Source: Coriobacteriia bacterium (GTDB taxonomy: Bacteria; Actinomycetota; Coriobacteriia; Coriobacteriales; Eggerthellaceae). Taken from it: DNA of 42,642 bases. Made by a program: the position numbers and the translations under genes. Within the stretch, counting starts at the first letter, position 1. Each line of letters starts with the position of its first letter. The notes beneath the pieces are model-generated. The model had not been told where the DNA came from, did no database searches, and saw nothing but the letters and a program-made list of their open reading frames with translations. This document shows, piece after piece, positions 1 to 8,481 of the stretch. The stretch is from contig JAUNIP010000011.1 of assembly GCA_030523425.1 (NCBI GenBank), forward strand, positions 1 to 42,642, in the 5' to 3' direction.

Positions 1-52
1 TTTCACATTTTGCTCCCCCAAAATGTGAAAAATGCTACGTCCCCATTTCACA
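1..52. repeat. Palindromic repeat element, left part cut by window edge
   Basis: Two arms at 1-11 and 20-30 are reverse complements around a short C-rich loop. They are followed at 31-51 by a sequence that also occurs, almost unchanged, in the right arm of the large inverted repeat at 37064-37162. The outer left arm would lie before base 1. Such dispersed palindromes resemble REP elements mobilised by RAYT transposases, but no transposase is visible here. Identity as a genome-wide repeat is inferred from the two copies in this window. Confidence 0.6.
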
Positions 53-79
53 TGTTGTCTCCCATTGTTGGCAGAGTCA

Positions 80-188
80 GCGAGCGGGGCGTGGGTGCCC
101 TGATAAGCCCCGCCTCGCAGGCGTAGCGTATCGAGCATACGTGAGCCTGCGAACAAGGGGTTTAGCAGGGCATTCACGCCCCGCGCAG
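80..188. repeat. Long imperfect palindrome (hairpin of about 110 nt)
   Basis: Bases 80-121 and 144-185 are reverse complements with a few mismatches and bulges. The centre (about 126-142) contains a smaller stem. It lies downstream of the putP stop codon and has no coding potential that I can see. It could be a MITE-like relic, a structured 3' UTR or a transcription barrier. No T-run follows either arm, so it is not a classical intrinsic terminator. Confidence 0.5.
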
Positions 189-200
189 CGTCGGGCAGTG

Positions 201-222
201 GCGCCGTTCGTCAGAACGGCGC
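201..222 (-). terminator. Hairpin after putP, possible terminator
   Basis: Perfect 9-bp stem (201-209 with 214-222) and a 4-base loop, starting 8 bases past the putP stop. There is no T-tract on either strand, so a true intrinsic terminator is doubtful. It may work with the larger palindrome beyond it or simply protect the 3' end. Confidence 0.35.
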
Positions 223-229
223 AACGAAT

Positions 230-1831
230 TTAGCCTTCTTGGCCGACCATTCGGGGTTGCAGGTCGTCGCTTAGGTCGGCATCCATGTAGTGTTCGAAGT
301 CTTCGCACACTTCCTGGGAAGGGGCCTTGGTTAGAAGCGAGACCACCACGATGGCCAGCGCGCTGAAGATGAAGGCGGGCAGCAGCTCGTAGATGCCGAA
401 CACACCGCCTAAGGGCTTCACCAGGTTATGCCACAGCAAAACCGTGGCCGCGCCTACTACCATGCCGGCAACGGCGCCTTGCTTGTTCATGCGCTTCCAG
501 TACAGGCTAAACAGCATCAGCGGGCCAAACGAAGCGCCCAGGCCGGCCCAGGCGTAGGAAACCACGCCGAAGATGGACGACGATTCGTCGTAGGCAACCA
601 TGATGCCAAACGCGAACACCACAATGAGCGTGATGCGGCTGACAATAAGAACCTGGTTGTCAGTAGCGTCCTTCTTAAAGATGCCGCGGAAGATGTTTTC
701 AGCCACCGAAGAGCCCGTAATAAGAAGGTAAGACGAAGCTGACGACATGGAAGCCGCCAAGATGCCGCACACCACCACGCCGCACACAAAGCTAGGCAGC
801 ATGATGCGCGAAAGCACGATGAAGATGGTTTCGCCTTGGGCGTTGGTCAAAAGCTCGGTGGGCAGAAGCGCGCGCCCGATGATGCCGATGCACACCGCGC
901 ACAGCATGGAAATGACCACCCACACAATGGCGATGCGGCGCGAAACCTTCACTTCTTCGGCACTGCGGATGCCCATGAAGCGCACCAGCACCTGCGGCAT
1001 GCCGAAGTATCCCAAGCCCCAGCTGAGCGTGGAGATCACCGTCAGCAGGCCGTATTCGCCGGCTTCGCCGAACAGGGGCTGCCCGCCGGCAACCATCTGC
1101 AGGCCGTCTTCGCCTAAGATGGGCGTGGCAATGGATGTCATGGACAAAAAGCCAGGGATGTCCTGCAAAAACGCCACCGTGTTGTCAAGGCCGGCGGCCC
1201 AGGTGATGGAGCCTACCACCACTACGATCAGTGCGAAAAACATCAGGCAGCCCTGCACGAAGTCGGTGGCAACCACCGAAAGGTAGCCGCCCACCATGGT
1301 GTACAGAAACACGATGATGGCGCCTAGGATCATCATGGTGGCGTAGTCAAGCCCCAACAGCGTGTTGAACAAACGGCCGCAGGTAACAAAGCAGCTGCCC
1401 ACGTACACGCAGAAGAACACCAAGATGATGACGGCGGCCACGGTGCCCACGATGTTGTGGCTGTCCCCCACCCGCTTGCTAAAGAACTCCGGCAGCGTGA
1501 TGGAACCGGTGCGCACCGAATACTGGCGCAGGCGCTTGGCCACCAACAGCCAGTTCAGGTAGGTGCCAATGGCCAAGCCGATGCAGGTCCAACCCACATC
1601 GGACGCGCCGCACCAGTAAGCCAGGCCCGGCAGGCCCATAAGCAAATACCCCGACATGTCGGAAGCTTCAGCGGAAAGGGCCGTGAACCACGGACCCACC
1701 TTCCGGCCGCCCAAGAAGTATTCATCGGTGGACGAATTGGAGCGCTTCGCGTAGATAAAGCCGATGGTCAGCACCACGGCGAAGTACAAAAACATGGCCA
1801 ACAAGACCATGAAGTCGCCATTTTCGAACAT
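230..1831 (-). CDS. putP: Sodium/proline symporter, SSS family
   Basis: Integral membrane transporter that imports proline (or a related solute) with sodium. The 533-residue product has the length and about 12-13 hydrophobic segments of PutP/SSS proteins. The family-typical stretch LPEFFSKR follows the second membrane region, and the tail is hydrophilic and acidic. An ATG four codons upstream (1843) is open, but AGGA abuts it directly; the ATG at 1831 leaves better room for a ribosome site and gives an N-terminus like E. coli PutP. The gene diverges from an aspartate aminotransferase, which suits amino acid use. Substrate specificity among SSS members cannot be settled by eye. Confidence 0.85.
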   Translation of the reverse strand: MFENGDFMVLLAMFLYFAVVLTIGFIYAKRSNSSTDEYFLGGRKVGPWFTALSAEASDMSGYLLMGLPGLAYWCGASDVGWTCIGLAIGTYLNWLLVAKRLRQYSVRTGSITLPEFFSKRVGDSHNIVGTVAAVIILVFFCVYVGSCFVTCGRLFNTLLGLDYATMMILGAIIVFLYTMVGGYLSVVATDFVQGCLMFFALIVVVVGSITWAAGLDNTVAFLQDIPGFLSMTSIATPILGEDGLQMVAGGQPLFGEAGEYGLLTVISTLSWGLGYFGMPQVLVRFMGIRSAEEVKVSRRIAIVWVVISMLCAVCIGIIGRALLPTELLTNAQGETIFIVLSRIMLPSFVCGVVVCGILAASMSSASSYLLITGSSVAENIFRGIFKKDATDNQVLIVSRITLIVVFAFGIMVAYDESSSIFGVVSYAWAGLGASFGPLMLFSLYWKRMNKQGAVAGMVVGAATVLLWHNLVKPLGGVFGIYELLPAFIFSALAIVVVSLLTKAPSQEVCEDFEHYMDADLSDDLQPRMVGQEG

Positions 1832-1889
1832 AGCGTTCCCCATTCCTGTTCTTTTTCTCTATTTTCATTTCTTGCGGAAAACGCACCGT

Positions 1890-1920
1890 ATTATACGGGA
1901 TACTTGCAAGCACAACGCAA
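1890..1920 (-). promoter_or_regulatory. Candidate putP promoter
   Basis: The minus strand carries a perfect TATAAT (1890-1895), with a weak TTGCGT (1915-1920) 19 bases upstream. The start would lie about 50 bases before the putP ATG. The -10 is convincing, the -35 is not. Confidence 0.45.
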
Positions 1921-2021
1921 TTCTTTACTGCTGCGTAACAATTTGACAGGGTGGTTGGCCTATCATGGCTACTTACCTTCCGGATAACATGCGTTACCGC
2001 GCAATCAAAAAAGGATACGAT

Positions 2022-3308
2022 ATGCCACGTTATGACACTATGAATACCGACCAGCTGCGCGCTGAACAGGCCCACCTGCAACAAGAATACGCTGCGTACA
2101 AGGCTGCGGGGCTGAAGCTGAATATGGCCCGCGGCCGGCCAAGCACCGAACAGCTGAACTTAAGCAATCCCTTGCTTGACATGCTGAATTCGTCTTCCGA
2201 CTTCATTTCCGAAGAAGGCATAGACGTGCGCAATTACGGCACCACCACCGGACTTACAGAAGCCAAGCGCCTGATGGCGTGCATGGTCGACGAAGACCCC
2301 GAACATGTGGTGGTAGGCGGCGTATCCAGCCTGAACTTGATGTACAACACCGTGGCGCAGTTTTTGGATTTCGGGTGCTTGGGGTCAAAGCCTTGGAGCC
2401 AATACGACGGCATCAAATGGATTTGCCCCTGCCCCGGCTACGACCGCCATTTCCAAATCTGCGAAACCTTCGGCATCAAAATGATCCCGGTTGCCATGAC
2501 ACCGGATGGCCCCGACATGGACGAAGTGGAGCGCATTGCCGCATCGGATGAGCGCGTGAAGGGCATATGGTGCGTGCCGAAGTATTCCAATCCCACCGGC
2601 GTCACGTTTTCTGACGCCACGGTGCGCCGCTTGGCGTCCATGACGTGCGCGGCAGACGACTTCCGCATTTTCTGGGACAACGCTTATGGCGTGCATCATC
2701 TGCACAACACGCCGGAATGCCAAGATAAGCTGCTTGACCTTGGGGCAGCTTGCGTGGAAGCCGGCAACCCCCACCGCTATGTGAAGTTCGCGTCCACGTC
2801 GAAAGTCACCTTCGCAGGCGGCGGCATAAGCGCCATGGCCGCCAGCCAAGAAGCCATAGACGAAGTGACCAGCCACCTTTCCATCCAGACCATCGGCTAC
2901 GACAAGATTAACCAGTTGCGCCACGTGCGCTTCCTGAAAGACGCCGCCGGCATTGCCAGCCATATGGAAAAGCACGCCGCGCTGCTGCGGCCGAAGTTCG
3001 AAACGGTAGACGAGCGGCTGACCGCCGGCTTGTCCGAAGCCGGCATAGGCACCTGGACCAAACCCCGCGGCGGCTACTTCATCAGCTTCGAGGCGCCGCT
3101 TGGGTGCGCCAAGCGCAGCGTGGAACTGGCGCGCGAAGCCGGCGTGATTATGACCAGCGCAGGCGCCACGTGGCCTTACGGGAAAGACCCGCAAGACACC
3201 AACGTGCGCATTGCCCCTTCCCTGCCCCCGGTTGCCGAACTGGCCCAGGCCATGGACGTGTTCACCTGCTGTGTGAAGCTGGCCTACCTGGAGCGCGTGC
3301 TAGGTTAG
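2022..3308 (+). CDS. Aspartate aminotransferase, AspT (Corynebacterium-type) family
   Basis: PLP-dependent fold-type I transaminase, expected to interconvert aspartate and oxaloacetate with the glutamate/2-oxoglutarate pair. The 428-residue protein closely resembles what I recall of C. glutamicum AspT: NYGTTTGL near residue 70, KWICPCPGYDRHF near 150, a WDNAY segment, STSKVTFAGGG holding the PLP lysine, and RIAPSLPP near the end. An ATG at 1965 is in frame, but AAGGA six bases before 2022 fixes the start and gives the family's usual length. It is followed by a bidirectional terminator and stands alone between putP and the por operon. Other amino donors are possible. Confidence 0.88.
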   Translation: MPRYDTMNTDQLRAEQAHLQQEYAAYKAAGLKLNMARGRPSTEQLNLSNPLLDMLNSSSDFISEEGIDVRNYGTTTGLTEAKRLMACMVDEDPEHVVVGGVSSLNLMYNTVAQFLDFGCLGSKPWSQYDGIKWICPCPGYDRHFQICETFGIKMIPVAMTPDGPDMDEVERIAASDERVKGIWCVPKYSNPTGVTFSDATVRRLASMTCAADDFRIFWDNAYGVHHLHNTPECQDKLLDLGAACVEAGNPHRYVKFASTSKVTFAGGGISAMAASQEAIDEVTSHLSIQTIGYDKINQLRHVRFLKDAAGIASHMEKHAALLRPKFETVDERLTAGLSEAGIGTWTKPRGGYFISFEAPLGCAKRSVELAREAGVIMTSAGATWPYGKDPQDTNVRIAPSLPPVAELAQAMDVFTCCVKLAYLERVLG

Positions 3309-3343
3309 GCGCCCCGCCGCCGCTCGCAGGCCTCGGAATGCGA

Positions 3344-3372
3344 AAAGGCGCCCCACCAGGGGCGCCTTTCTT
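3344..3372. terminator. Bidirectional intrinsic terminator
   Basis: An 11-bp stem (3344-3354 with 3359-3369) with a 4-base loop is flanked by A-rich and T-rich runs. It can end both the aspartate aminotransferase transcript (plus) and the converging por operon (minus). Confidence 0.85.
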
Positions 3373-3395
3373 GTTGGCCAACGTACAGCCTGCGC

Positions 3396-4343
3396 TTACA
3401 GGTCCTTTGAACCCTCCACGCGGCCTTCCAAGTAGCGCCAGTACGCTTCGATGTCGTCCTTCATTTCCTGCAGCAGGGCTTCGCTTCCGGGGGCAAACAG
3501 ATGCTTGAAGCGTCCTTGCGGGCGCAGGAAGTCCTCCAAAGGCTTGGCGTTCTTTTCCTTCACGGGCGTTAAGGTCCACTTGCCGTTTTCCACTTCGAAC
3601 AAGGGCCAAAACTTGGTGTCTACCGCCAAGCGGGCCACCTGCAGCGTTTCGTCGGACTTGATGCGCCATCCGCGCGGACAGGGCGCCAACACGTTGATGA
3701 ACGCAGGGCCGTCCGCCGCGAAGGCCTTTTCGGCCTTGGCCACCAGGTCCTTCCAGTGACCCACCGTGGACTGCGCCACATAAGGCACCCCGTGGGCGGC
3801 AATAATGGACGTTAAGTCCTTGCGCACCTGGATCTTGCCCAGCTGGGCCTTCCCAACTTCGGCCGTGGTTGCCCAAGCACCCTTCGGTGTGGCCGAAGAG
3901 CGCTGGATGCCGGTATTCATGTAGGCGCCGTTGTCGTAGCACACATATACCAGGTCATGCCCGCGCTCCATAGCGCCCGAAAGGCTTTGCAGGCCAATGT
4001 CGTAGGTGCCGCCGTCGCCGCCGAAGGCCACGAACTTCATCTTCTTGCTTGCCGGAATCTTGCCGGCGCGCTGCATGCCCTTAAACGCCGCCTCCACGCC
4101 GGAAAGCGTGGCGCCCGCGTTCGCGAAGGCGTTGTGCACGAAGGGCACCTTCCAGGAATTGTACGGGTAGATGGTGGTGGAAACCTCCAGGCAGCCCGTG
4201 GCGTTGGCCACCACCGGGTAGGCATCTTCCGGCACGCCCATCATCACCTGGCGCACGCAGATGGAAGCGCCGCAGCCGCCGCACAGGCGATGCCCCGGGG
4301 CCAAGCATTCGGCGCGTTGGGAAAGTTCTTTGATGTTCGCCAT
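3396..4343 (-). CDS. porB: Pyruvate:ferredoxin oxidoreductase, beta subunit
   Basis: Thiamine diphosphate and proximal iron-sulfur cluster subunit of the cytoplasmic enzyme that converts pyruvate and CoA to acetyl-CoA, CO2 and reduced ferredoxin. The 315 residues contain cluster cysteines in LCGGCG (C21, C24), ATGC (C51) and CPRGW near residue 210. The GDGGTYDIG...YDNGAYMNTG segment binds Mg and ThDP. An ORF extends 50 codons upstream, but only by overlapping porA; AAGGGGG six bases before 4343 marks the start. It is the last gene of the operon, 10 bases after porA. A related 2-oxoacid substrate cannot be fully excluded. Confidence 0.9.
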   Translation of the reverse strand: MANIKELSQRAECLAPGHRLCGGCGASICVRQVMMGVPEDAYPVVANATGCLEVSTTIYPYNSWKVPFVHNAFANAGATLSGVEAAFKGMQRAGKIPASKKMKFVAFGGDGGTYDIGLQSLSGAMERGHDLVYVCYDNGAYMNTGIQRSSATPKGAWATTAEVGKAQLGKIQVRKDLTSIIAAHGVPYVAQSTVGHWKDLVAKAEKAFAADGPAFINVLAPCPRGWRIKSDETLQVARLAVDTKFWPLFEVENGKWTLTPVKEKNAKPLEDFLRPQGRFKHLFAPGSEALLQEMKDDIEAYWRYLEGRVEGSKDL

Positions 4344-4353
4344 AGCGTCCCCC

Positions 4354-5529
4354 TTACATGCCCAGGTACACGGAGTGCGCAGCCGAAGCGCCGCTTTCCG
4401 CCAAGCGCTCAAGCTGCTCATACACAAACCGCACCATATCGTTGGGCACGTCTTCGCCGCCCAAGCCATAAATATAGTTGCACACGGGAACACTCAGCCC
4501 CGCGCCGTAGAAGGCGGCGAAGGTGTCGGCCGCAAGCGGGCCGGTCACGCCGCCCACAGAATCGCTTCGGTCCATGACCGCCACGGCTTTCGCGCCCTTG
4601 CAGGCATCCACCACGGCATCTAACGGGAACGGCCGATACACGCGCGGCCGCACCACGCCTACCTTCTTGCCTTCGGCGCGCAGCTGGCGCGCCACGTGGC
4701 GGAAGTTGCCCGCGGCCGACCCCAGAATAACAACCAGGTAATCGGCGTCTTCGGTGCCCCAGGTGTCCACCACATCAAACGGACGGCCGGTAACGCCCGC
4801 CCATGCCTTGCCGTGTTCTTCCACCACCGGCAGCGCCTTGTCAACCGCGGCGCGCAGGGCAAAGCGGCCCTTCACGAATTCGGCAATGTTGGTGTAGCTG
4901 CCCTGGCCGTTGGGATGTTCGGTGTCTAGCAGCGCAAACAGCGGCTGGTAGTCGCCCACAAACGCGGCCACCTCTTCGTCGGTGTTCATTTCGCAGGTTT
5001 CCATGGCGTGCGACGTGATGAATCCGTCAAGGGTGGTAAGCACCGGCAGCAGCACGCGGTGGTCTTCGGCAATCTTGAACGAGATGACCGTGTTGTCATA
5101 GGCTTCCTGGGCGGTTTCGGCGAACATGATGATCCAGCCGGAATCGCGCACGCCCATGATGTCGGAATGGTCCACGTGGATGGTCAGCGGCGCGGAAAGC
5201 GCGCGGTTGGAGTTGGCCATCACAATGGGCAGGCGCATGCCCGCGGCAATGGGAAGCACTTCCCACATATACGCCAAGCCCTGGGAAGCCGTGGCCGTGC
5301 ACACACGCGCGCCGGCAGCGCTGGCGCCCACGCAGGCCGAAAGCGCGGAATGTTCGGATTCCACGGTCACGAATTCGGTATGCACGCGCCCCTGGGCCAC
5401 AAACTTCGCGAAGGTTTCCACGATGGTGGTCTGCGGCGTGATGGGGTATGCGGCCATGACATCAGGCTTGGCCTGGCGCATGGCTTCGGCAACCATTTGG
5501 TTGCCGGTGGCAGAAAACGGTGTTCCCAT
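4354..5529 (-). CDS. porA: Pyruvate:ferredoxin oxidoreductase, alpha subunit
   Basis: Catalytic alpha subunit (391 residues, usual PorA length) that forms the ThDP active site with PorB. Visible family marks are AAYPITPQT near residue 25, the VESEHSALSACVGAS stretch near 78 (the conserved Glu region), TASQGL near 100, and a C-terminal Rossmann-like half with GVVRPRVYRPFP. It begins 3 bases after porD and ends 10 bases before porB, so it is clearly in the same operon. The motifs favour pyruvate over branched-chain oxoacids. Confidence 0.9.
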   Translation of the reverse strand: MGTPFSATGNQMVAEAMRQAKPDVMAAYPITPQTTIVETFAKFVAQGRVHTEFVTVESEHSALSACVGASAAGARVCTATASQGLAYMWEVLPIAAGMRLPIVMANSNRALSAPLTIHVDHSDIMGVRDSGWIIMFAETAQEAYDNTVISFKIAEDHRVLLPVLTTLDGFITSHAMETCEMNTDEEVAAFVGDYQPLFALLDTEHPNGQGSYTNIAEFVKGRFALRAAVDKALPVVEEHGKAWAGVTGRPFDVVDTWGTEDADYLVVILGSAAGNFRHVARQLRAEGKKVGVVRPRVYRPFPLDAVVDACKGAKAVAVMDRSDSVGGVTGPLAADTFAAFYGAGLSVPVCNYIYGLGGEDVPNDMVRFVYEQLERLAESGASAAHSVYLGM

Positions 5530-5532
5530 GGT

Positions 5533-5853
5533 CTAAGCCTCCTTCGCCTGGTCTTCGCGGATAAGCTCTAGCGCGCCGAACGCGCATTCGTGGATGCAGA
5601 TGCCGCAGCCCTTGCAGTGGTCGTAATCTATGCCGGTCATGCGGCCGTCTTCCACCAGAATGGAAACATCCGGGCAGGCAATCCAGCACAGCATGCAGTT
5701 CTTGCAGGCGCCTTCATTCCACACCGGGCGCATGGCGCGCCATCCGCCGGTCACATACCGCGCAGAAGACCCGGCTTCGCAGGCCAGCCCTTCCGGCATG
5801 TCCTTGTAGTTCCAGGCATCTACCTGGGCGTAATCCATTTCATGGGGCTTCAT
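5533..5853 (-). CDS. porD: Pyruvate:ferredoxin oxidoreductase, delta (ferredoxin-like) subunit
   Basis: Electron-transfer subunit with two [4Fe-4S] clusters. Cysteines at residues 50, 53, 56, 60 (followed by Pro) and 80, 83, 86, 90 form two CxxCxxCxxxC motifs in a 106-residue protein. It would pass electrons from the PorB cluster to free ferredoxin. Its ATG overlaps the porG stop by four bases, which implies translational coupling. The N-terminal 45 residues are the usual PorD extension. Confidence 0.9.
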   Translation of the reverse strand: MKPHEMDYAQVDAWNYKDMPEGLACEAGSSARYVTGGWRAMRPVWNEGACKNCMLCWIACPDVSILVEDGRMTGIDYDHCKGCGICIHECAFGALELIREDQAKEA

Positions 5854-6425
5854 GAAACACGCACCTCCTCAAAGGCCCGCTCCACGCTGTGCAAGTTGGC
5901 ATCAATCATGTCCTGCGAAAACTTCTTGCCGAACATGCTGACCAGGCGCTCCTTCACGGCATCTACCGGCACCACATTCGTCACGCGGGCCAACGCGCCC
6001 ACAATGGGCGTGTTGGGAATGTTGCGCTTGATGGTGTCAAGCGCAATGCCGGTGGCGTCTACCACCGCAACCGTCATGGAATCAGGTGCCGAAAGCGCAG
6101 CGCGGGCATCCGCGACGCTCATTTCGGTATTAAGAATGATAGTGCCATCGGCCGGCATGCCTTCGGTGGGGTCTACCAAGCCAAGCAGCGTTTCGTCTAG
6201 GACCACCACGATGCCCGGATTAGTAATAGTGTTATGCACTTCTATGGGTTCGTCGCTCACACGCGTGTATGCCTTCAAGGGCGCGCCCGTGCGCTCCGGG
6301 CCGTATTCGGGCATGGCCTGGATGAAAGCGCCCTGCGCAAGCGCTGTGTCGGCAACCAATTTCGCGGCCGTGACCGCACCCTGCCCGGCCCGGGCATGCC
6401 AACGAATCTCAGTCAGCTGGGACAT
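5850..6425 (-). CDS. porG: Pyruvate:ferredoxin oxidoreductase, gamma subunit
   Basis: First gene of the operon. The 191-residue gamma subunit has the family opening (IRWHARAGQGAVTAAKL) and EYGPERTGAP near residue 40, as in PorG/VorG proteins that help bind CoA and shape the complex. AGAGGAG six to seven bases before the ATG is a strong ribosome site. The order gamma-delta-alpha-beta is classical for archaeal-type four-subunit enzymes, also found in many anaerobic bacteria. Confidence 0.9.
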   Translation of the reverse strand: MSQLTEIRWHARAGQGAVTAAKLVADTALAQGAFIQAMPEYGPERTGAPLKAYTRVSDEPIEVHNTITNPGIVVVLDETLLGLVDPTEGMPADGTIILNTEMSVADARAALSAPDSMTVAVVDATGIALDTIKRNIPNTPIVGALARVTNVVPVDAVKERLVSMFGKKFSQDMIDANLHSVERAFEEVRVS

Positions 6426-6748
6426 GGTTCTCCTCTCGTTATCTTAGAAAGCAAGGCCCGCGAAAGGAACACCCCCGTGCGTTTCCCCGCGCGAAACCCA
6501 GTTCAGTCATGATACCCGCCCCGCCCAAAAGAAGAAAGCGCATTGAGCGCGCCACAAAACCTGTTCGGTGAGCGGGCTGGCAGCACGGCGGCACCAAGCT
6601 GACAACAGGCTTTACCAAACCGTTAAAAAAAATTTCATAGAATCTTTATTTTTCAGCTGGTTTAGCGGATAATACCGCTATTAGGTTTGTGATCGGATGC
6701 ACGAACCAAATAACGGGGGTGGAACCCCGTGGAAATGGAGGAACCATT
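6426..6748. promoter_or_regulatory. Divergent control region between por operon and ABC importer
   Basis: Both neighbours point outward, so both promoters should lie here, but I find no clean sigma-70 pair. The AT-rich part (6618-6680) includes GATAAT at 6668-6673. Inverted repeats follow: 6664-6679 (5-bp arms around ATAATA), 6684-6707 (8-bp arms, one G-U) and 6713-6730 (6-bp arms), the last ending six bases before the importer's ribosome site. A weaker hairpin lies at 6560-6609. Regulator unknown. Confidence 0.45.
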
Positions 6749-8353
6749 ATGGACAACGCCAAATCCCTGAGCCGTCGTAGCTTCGTGGCGGCTGGCGCAG
6801 TCACCGCCGGTGCTGCAGCCTTAGGCCTGTCCGCCTGCGGTGGCGGCAGCTCTAACAACACCAGCAACACCGCAAACACCAACAGCAGCGGAACGGCCGC
6901 CAAGGGCGGCACCCTGACCGGCGCCGCTGCGTACAGCTCCACCAACTACAACCCCATCGGCAACAGCTCCGCTTTGGTGCTCGGTGCCATCTGGCATGTA
7001 TTTGAGGGCCTGTATGAACTAGATCTTCACAACTACACCACCTATCCCGCCCTGGCCAAGGAAGCCCCGAAGAAGATTTCCGACACCCAGTACGAGATCA
7101 CCCTGCGCGACGGCGCTAAGTTCTCCGACGGCACCGCTGTGACCGCCGCTGACGTTGTCAACGCATTCCAGCTGAACATGGCTGACGCCACTTACTCCGC
7201 CATGCTGGAGTTCATTGATTCTGTGGCCGCCAAGGACGACACCACCGTCACCCTGACCCTGAAGTATGCCTTCGCCGACCTGCTGGAAGGCCGCTTGGCT
7301 ATCGTGAAGATCTTCCCCGCCACCCAAACCGTTGACGACCTGAAGGTCATGCCCATCGGTTCCGGCCCGTGGATGTATGACAAGATCAACGGCGACGAAG
7401 GCGGTGCCATCGACTTCTTGCCCAACCCCAACTACAACGGTTCTTACCCGGCCTCGGCTGACAAGATGCACTGGGACGTGCTGAAGGACGCCACCGCCCG
7501 TACCACCGCTCTGCAAGAGGGTTCGGTCATGGTCATGGAGAGCGTGCCCGATGCCAACGTTGACCAGCTGACGGCTGCCGGCGCCACCATCGAATACGTA
7601 CAGGGCTTCAACCAGGCATTCCTGATGTTCAACACCAAGAAGGCCCCGTTTGATGACTACCGCGTGCGCCAGGCCTTCTACTATGCCATCAACGTTGAAA
7701 AGCTGATTTCCAACGCCATGGCCGGCAACGCCACCGCCATCACCAGCTTCCTGCCCAAGGAACATGCCAACTACCATCAGGCCGCCACGGTGTACACCTA
7801 CGACCCCGAAAAGGCGAAGTCGCTGTTGGCAGAAGCCGGCGTGAGCAACCTGACCTTCACGCTTATGTGCAACAACAACTGGGTGCAGGACCTGTCCGCC
7901 CAGATCAAGGAAGACCTGGACGCTGTTTTAGGCTCCGGCGCTTGCACGCTGAACGTGACCACCATCGCTTGGCAGGAATTGGCCGCTTCTGATTCCATCC
8001 TGCCCTACGACGTCATGCTGACCCCGGGCGACCCCACTTGCTTCGGCAACGACCCCGACCTGCTGATGTCTTGGTGGTATGGCGACAACATCTGGACCCA
8101 GGGCCGTTCTTGCTGGAACTACACCGCCGAATGGGCCCAGCTGCAGGATTACATGCAGCAGGCTCGCGTTGCCTCCGGCAGCGCTCAGCAGGAACTGTGG
8201 AACAAGTGCTTCGACCTTCTGGCCGAGCAAGTGCCGCTGTATCCGCTGTTCCATCGCAAGCTTGCTACGGGCTACCTGCCCAAGAAGATCACCGGATTTG
8301 CGCCTATCGCTACTACCGGCCTGGTCTTCATCGGCGCCTCCTGCGCTCAGTAA
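6749..8353 (+). CDS. ABC importer substrate-binding lipoprotein, family 5 (candidate sialic acid binder)
   Basis: Extracytoplasmic binding protein of the peptide/nickel/oligosaccharide class (534 residues). The N-terminus has a twin-arginine signal (SRRSF, residues 8-12) ending in lipobox LSAC with C30, so it is probably Tat-exported and lipid-anchored. An Asn/Ser-rich linker follows. GGAGGA six bases before 6749 sets the start, rather than an upstream in-frame ATG. Family 5 marks are the YPALAKE and FSDGTAVTAADV stretches. A terminator-like hairpin separates it from the permeases, the usual way to over-express the binding subunit. The nan/nag genes nearby suggest N-acetylneuraminate as ligand, but peptides remain possible. 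Confidence 0.88.
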   Translation: MDNAKSLSRRSFVAAGAVTAGAAALGLSACGGGSSNNTSNTANTNSSGTAAKGGTLTGAAAYSSTNYNPIGNSSALVLGAIWHVFEGLYELDLHNYTTYPALAKEAPKKISDTQYEITLRDGAKFSDGTAVTAADVVNAFQLNMADATYSAMLEFIDSVAAKDDTTVTLTLKYAFADLLEGRLAIVKIFPATQTVDDLKVMPIGSGPWMYDKINGDEGGAIDFLPNPNYNGSYPASADKMHWDVLKDATARTTALQEGSVMVMESVPDANVDQLTAAGATIEYVQGFNQAFLMFNTKKAPFDDYRVRQAFYYAINVEKLISNAMAGNATAITSFLPKEHANYHQAATVYTYDPEKAKSLLAEAGVSNLTFTLMCNNNWVQDLSAQIKEDLDAVLGSGACTLNVTTIAWQELAASDSILPYDVMLTPGDPTCFGNDPDLLMSWWYGDNIWTQGRSCWNYTAEWAQLQDYMQQARVASGSAQQELWNKCFDLLAEQVPLYPLFHRKLATGYLPKKITGFAPIATTGLVFIGASCAQ

Positions 8354-8390
8354 GCACCAGCAAGCGCATTACGCGCGCCAATTAGCAACG

Positions 8391-8424
8391 AAAGGGCGGA
8401 GCTCCATAGGGGTTTCGCCCTTTT
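8391..8424 (+). terminator. Intercistronic terminator/attenuator after binding-protein gene
   Basis: Stem 8391-8398 with 8416-8423 (AAAGGGCG and its complement) ends in TTTT. It lies 38 bases after the binding-protein stop and about 58 bases before the permease start, and would lower expression of the membrane parts relative to the binder. Confidence 0.65.
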
Positions 8425-8434
8425 AGCTTCACAC

Positions 8435-8454
8435 GTTGGGACACATGTCCCAAC
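8435..8454. promoter_or_regulatory. Near-perfect palindrome before permease genes
   Basis: Arms of 9 bases (8435-8443 and 8446-8454) are exact reverse complements around a 2-base centre. This symmetric site fits an operator better than a terminator, as it has no T-run. It lies between the attenuator and the permease ribosome site. Confidence 0.45.
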
Positions 8455-8481
8455 CCATGATTCGAAACGAAAGGAGGAAAG

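Noticed and set aside
1943-1971. TTGACA before the aspartate aminotransferase as a strong promoter
   Set aside because: No acceptable -10 lies 16-18 bases downstream; the nearby TATCAT (1961-1966) is only 12 bases away.
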